35,366 nucleotides of DNA, from positions 1-35,366 of the forward strand of contig JAUVWO010000004.1 of assembly GCA_030604065.1 (NCBI GenBank), written 5' to 3'. This document shows, one piece after another, positions 35,101 through 35,366 of this stretch. A program made the position numbers and the translations under genes. The notes under the pieces are model-generated. The model was not told the DNA's origin, searched no databases, and saw only the letters and a program-made list of their open reading frames with translations. This DNA is from Methanomassiliicoccales archaeon (GTDB taxonomy: Archaea; Thermoplasmatota; Thermoplasmata; Methanomassiliicoccales; JAUVWO01). Numbering within the stretch: position 1 is the stretch's first letter; every line of letters starts with the position of its first letter.

Positions 35101-35119
35101 ATGCCGATATGATCGGCAT
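35101..35119. promoter_or_regulatory. Perfect 8-bp inverted repeat ATGCCGAT-ATG-ATCGGCAT upstream of MarR gene
   Basis: Direct reading; ~75 bp upstream of the ATG. Confidence 0.55.
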
Positions 35120-35195
35120 CTGATCATTTAATATGGGGGCGAGGACGAAATATTGAAAAACAGGTAGTTACAATTGGTTTATATAATCGTTGCAT

Positions 35196-35366
35196 ATGCA
35201 ACAGTTCATCGCGATGGAACAATCAGAGATATTCGGAAGAGACCTATCACGCATTGTCCGTTACCTGCGGGTGGGCAGGGATCGGGCGCTGGCTGATATG
35301 GGCATAGGTCATAGCCAGCTCGGCCTCATGATCATGTTGAACCATATGGGCAGCGTGAGACAGAAC
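35196..35366 (+). CDS. MarR-family regulator, N-terminal part (runs off window)
   Basis: MQQFIAMEQSEIFGRDLSRIVRYLRVGRDRALADMGIGHSQLGLMIMLNHMGSVRQ... Confidence 0.7.
   Translation, partial: MQQFIAMEQSEIFGRDLSRIVRYLRVGRDRALADMGIGHSQLGLMIMLNHMGSVRQN

Noticed and set aside
1-35366. CRISPR array
   Set aside because: No regularly spaced direct repeats with spacers were seen; the GTTAAC cluster is too short and irregular.

Overview
Archaeal chromosomal window, probably Thermoplasmatota or another euryarchaeal lineage (inferred from gene content only). It has two parts. (1) Positions ~1-11,186 look like a mosaic integrated-element / defence-cargo region. It holds a transposase C-terminus, a short tyrosine recombinase, a split HEPN-type protein, divergent AbrB-type regulators, a run of small GC-rich ORFs, a P-loop replication-type ATPase, GTTAAC repeats, and a 371-aa integrase whose stop codon abuts the 3' CCA of an intron-containing tRNA-Val(CAC). 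(2) Positions ~11.3-35.4 kb are core chromosome: a PKD lipoprotein, three tandem KaiC-like ATPases, a NrdG-like radical SAM protein, archaeal PEP carboxylase, and a carbonyl-branch Wood-Ljungdahl locus. That locus comprises a RACo-like corrinoid activator, a MetE-core/UROD methyltransferase, CooC, CFeSP large and small subunits, a 991-aa acetyl-CoA synthase, an ACT protein and a Zn-ribbon protein. Further right are cyclic-2,3-diphosphoglycerate synthetase, ferredoxin, intron-containing tRNA-Leu(UAA), a candidate C/D-box sRNA, DUF1801, FmdE-like, CDF transporter, MscS, thioesterase and a MarR start. Strongest leads: an in-frame amber codon inside the conserved N-terminus of the CFeSP small subunit gene (possible pyrrolysine or readthrough); a bacterial-type full-length ACS with a ~300-aa N-terminal extension of unknown function; and a core methionine synthase candidate embedded in the CFeSP/ACS locus. 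No database searches were run; all family calls are by recognition of motifs in the translations.
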